Part shown: one piece after another, positions 14,356 to 14,911 of the stretch
How positions within the stretch are numbered: the first letter of the stretch is position 1
How the letters are laid out: the number at the start of each line of letters is the position of its first letter
NCBI GenBank assembly: GCA_036502345.1
Contig: DASXYT010000120.1
Location: 1-14,911 of the forward strand
Source: DATEPR01 sp036502345
Lineage (GTDB): Bacteria > Actinomycetota > Actinomycetes > Mycobacteriales > Pseudonocardiaceae
Reading direction: 5' to 3'
Length of the DNA stretch: 14,911 bases
The notes under the pieces: model-generated
The model's database searches: none
What the model was told of the DNA's origin: nothing
The model's input: only the letters and a program-made list of their open reading frames with translations
Made by a program: the position numbers and the translations under genes

Positions 14356-14532
14356 TCAGTCGTGCACCGGAACCCGGCTCTCGGGCAGCCGAGGTGCGAC
14401 GACCGAGGTCACGGCCTCCTCCAGCATGCCGCGCAGGAACTCCGACAGCGACCGACCACTGTCGGCCGCTTGTGCCTTCAACGCAAGGAAAACGGCGTCG
14501 GGCACGTCGCGAACCTGAATGTGTACGCCCAT
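14356..14532 (-). CDS. FitA-like ribbon-helix-helix protein (orphan antitoxin-type)
   Basis: A 58-residue protein with a beta strand HIQVRDVP (4-11), helix VFLALKAQAADSG (14-26) and helix SLSEFLRGMLEEAV (28-41), the MetJ/Arc fold of FitA/VapB antitoxins. No PIN-domain toxin or other toxin gene follows; the next gene, 10 bases downstream, is DUF167. It may therefore be an orphan antitoxin or a stand-alone DNA-binding protein. The ATG at 14532 is chosen because a good -10 element lies 6 bases upstream and the conserved domain starts at once; a longer reading would begin inside the promoter. Confidence 0.8.
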   Translation of the reverse strand: MGVHIQVRDVPDAVFLALKAQAADSGRSLSEFLRGMLEEAVTSVVAPRLPESRVPVHD

Positions 14533-14538
14533 ACAGCC

Positions 14539-14569
14539 AGTATCCCCAGCCACATGGTGCCGATGTCAA
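14539..14569 (-). promoter_or_regulatory. SigA-type promoter of the ribbon-helix-helix gene
   Basis: On the minus strand a perfect TTGACA (14569-14564) and GATACT (14544-14539) are separated by 19 bases, slightly longer than ideal. The -10 ends 6 bases before the ATG, which implies a leaderless mRNA. It starts directly after the ileS terminator and would serve the RHH, DUF167 and antiporter genes. Confidence 0.65.
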
Positions 14570-14575
14570 CGGCGA

Positions 14576-14603
14576 GGGGCGCCGAAAACCCTTTCGGCGC
14601 CCC
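14576..14603 (-). terminator. Strong hairpin terminator after ileS
   Basis: Perfect 12-base arms GGGGCGCCGAAA and TTTCGGCGCCCC enclose a 4-base loop, 16 bases after the ileS stop. There is no long T-run, as is common in actinobacteria. It separates ileS from the next operon. Confidence 0.85.
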
Positions 14604-14619
14604 AGTTCGTCCATTCCTG

Positions 14620-14911
14620 TCAGGCCCTGACCACCAGCACACCGACCGAGGCGCCGTCACCGACGCTGGCCGTCGGCGCGTCGGCGGGGTGCGCGTCCAG
14701 CGATCCGTAGGCCACGTCGTCGGCCAGTGTCTCGGCACGCAGGAACTTCTCGTGCGCCCGGACCGCGTCGCCGACGTGCGACTCGGCCAGCAGCGTCACC
14801 GTGATCCGGTCGGACACCTCAAGGCCCGCCTCCCTGCGTGCCTGCTGCACCGCACGGACCACGTCCCGCGCCACACCCTCGGCGGCCAGGTCGTCGGTCA
14901 CGGCGGTGTCC
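14620..14911 (-). CDS. ileS: Isoleucyl-tRNA synthetase, C-terminal end
   Basis: The frame runs out of the right edge; 96 C-terminal residues are visible. DTAVTDDLAAEGVARDVVRA followed by VQQARREAGLEVSDRI is the characteristic segment of the C-terminal region of actinobacterial (eukaryote-like) IleRS, where the protein ends in a beta-rich domain (ITVTLLAESHVGDAVRAHEK, ETLADDVAYG, SVGVLVVRA). The catalytic core, editing domain and anticodon-binding part lie outside the window. The product charges tRNA-Ile in the cytosol. A 12-base-pair hairpin follows the stop. Confidence 0.9.
   Translation of the reverse strand, partial: DTAVTDDLAAEGVARDVVRAVQQARREAGLEVSDRITVTLLAESHVGDAVRAHEKFLRAETLADDVAYGSLDAHPADAPTASVGDGASVGVLVVRA

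Overview
High-GC actinobacterial chromosomal DNA. Gene content and order point to the Pseudonocardiales (an Amycolatopsis, Lentzea or Saccharothrix-like organism); this is an inference from the strong G/C bias at third codon positions, frequent GTG starts, leaderless-looking promoters and a biotin locus laid out as in mycobacteria. I found no insertion sequence, phage gene, CRISPR array, rRNA or tRNA, and no gene-free stretch longer than about 100 bases.

Layout. (1) Bases 1-1216, + strand: the C-terminal part of a NUDIX/winged-helix regulator of the NrtR type, then a LON substrate-binding-domain protein. (2) Bases 1213-6752, - strand, read right to left: a kumamolisin-like S53 peptidase, bioA, bioD, bioB, bsaP (a small four-cysteine-pair protein, the biotin synthase auxiliary protein) and a four-helix DUF2567 membrane protein. 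The peptidase/bioA and bioB/bsaP junctions are 4-base GTGA overlaps, so these genes look co-translated. bioF is not in the window. In M. tuberculosis, bioB, bsaP (Rv1590), the DUF2567 gene (Rv1591) and the NUDIX gene (Rv1593c) also lie together, beside nadABC. (3) Bases 6820-9192, - strand: a DUF885 metallopeptidase-like protein followed by a decayed cytochrome P450 with an in-frame stop, a frameshift/deletion and a second internal deletion. (4) Bases 9258-10865, + strand: a uridine-kinase-like protein whose P-loop is degenerate, then a protein with an AsnC-type HTH, a glutamine/proline-rich linker and a C-terminal beta domain. (5) Bases 10869-14911, - strand, read right to left: the end of ileS, a strong terminator, a promoter, an orphan ribbon-helix-helix (FitA-like) gene, a DUF167 protein, a K+/H+-type antiporter, lspA, an unannotated 26-codon ORF joined to both neighbours by ATGA overlaps, and an RluA-family pseudouridine synthase.

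How it works together. The core of the window is late biotin synthesis: BioA makes 7,8-diaminononanoate, BioD closes the ureido ring and BioB inserts sulphur, with BsaP supporting BioB as shown for mycobacteria. The peptidase upstream of bioA has no known role in the pathway. The right part is housekeeping: isoleucine charging, lipoprotein signal peptide cleavage, ion homeostasis and RNA pseudouridylation. The points most worth a second look are the 26-codon ORF, the peptidase-bioA coupling, the BsaP metal-knuckle architecture, the polyglutamine HTH protein and the P450 wreck.
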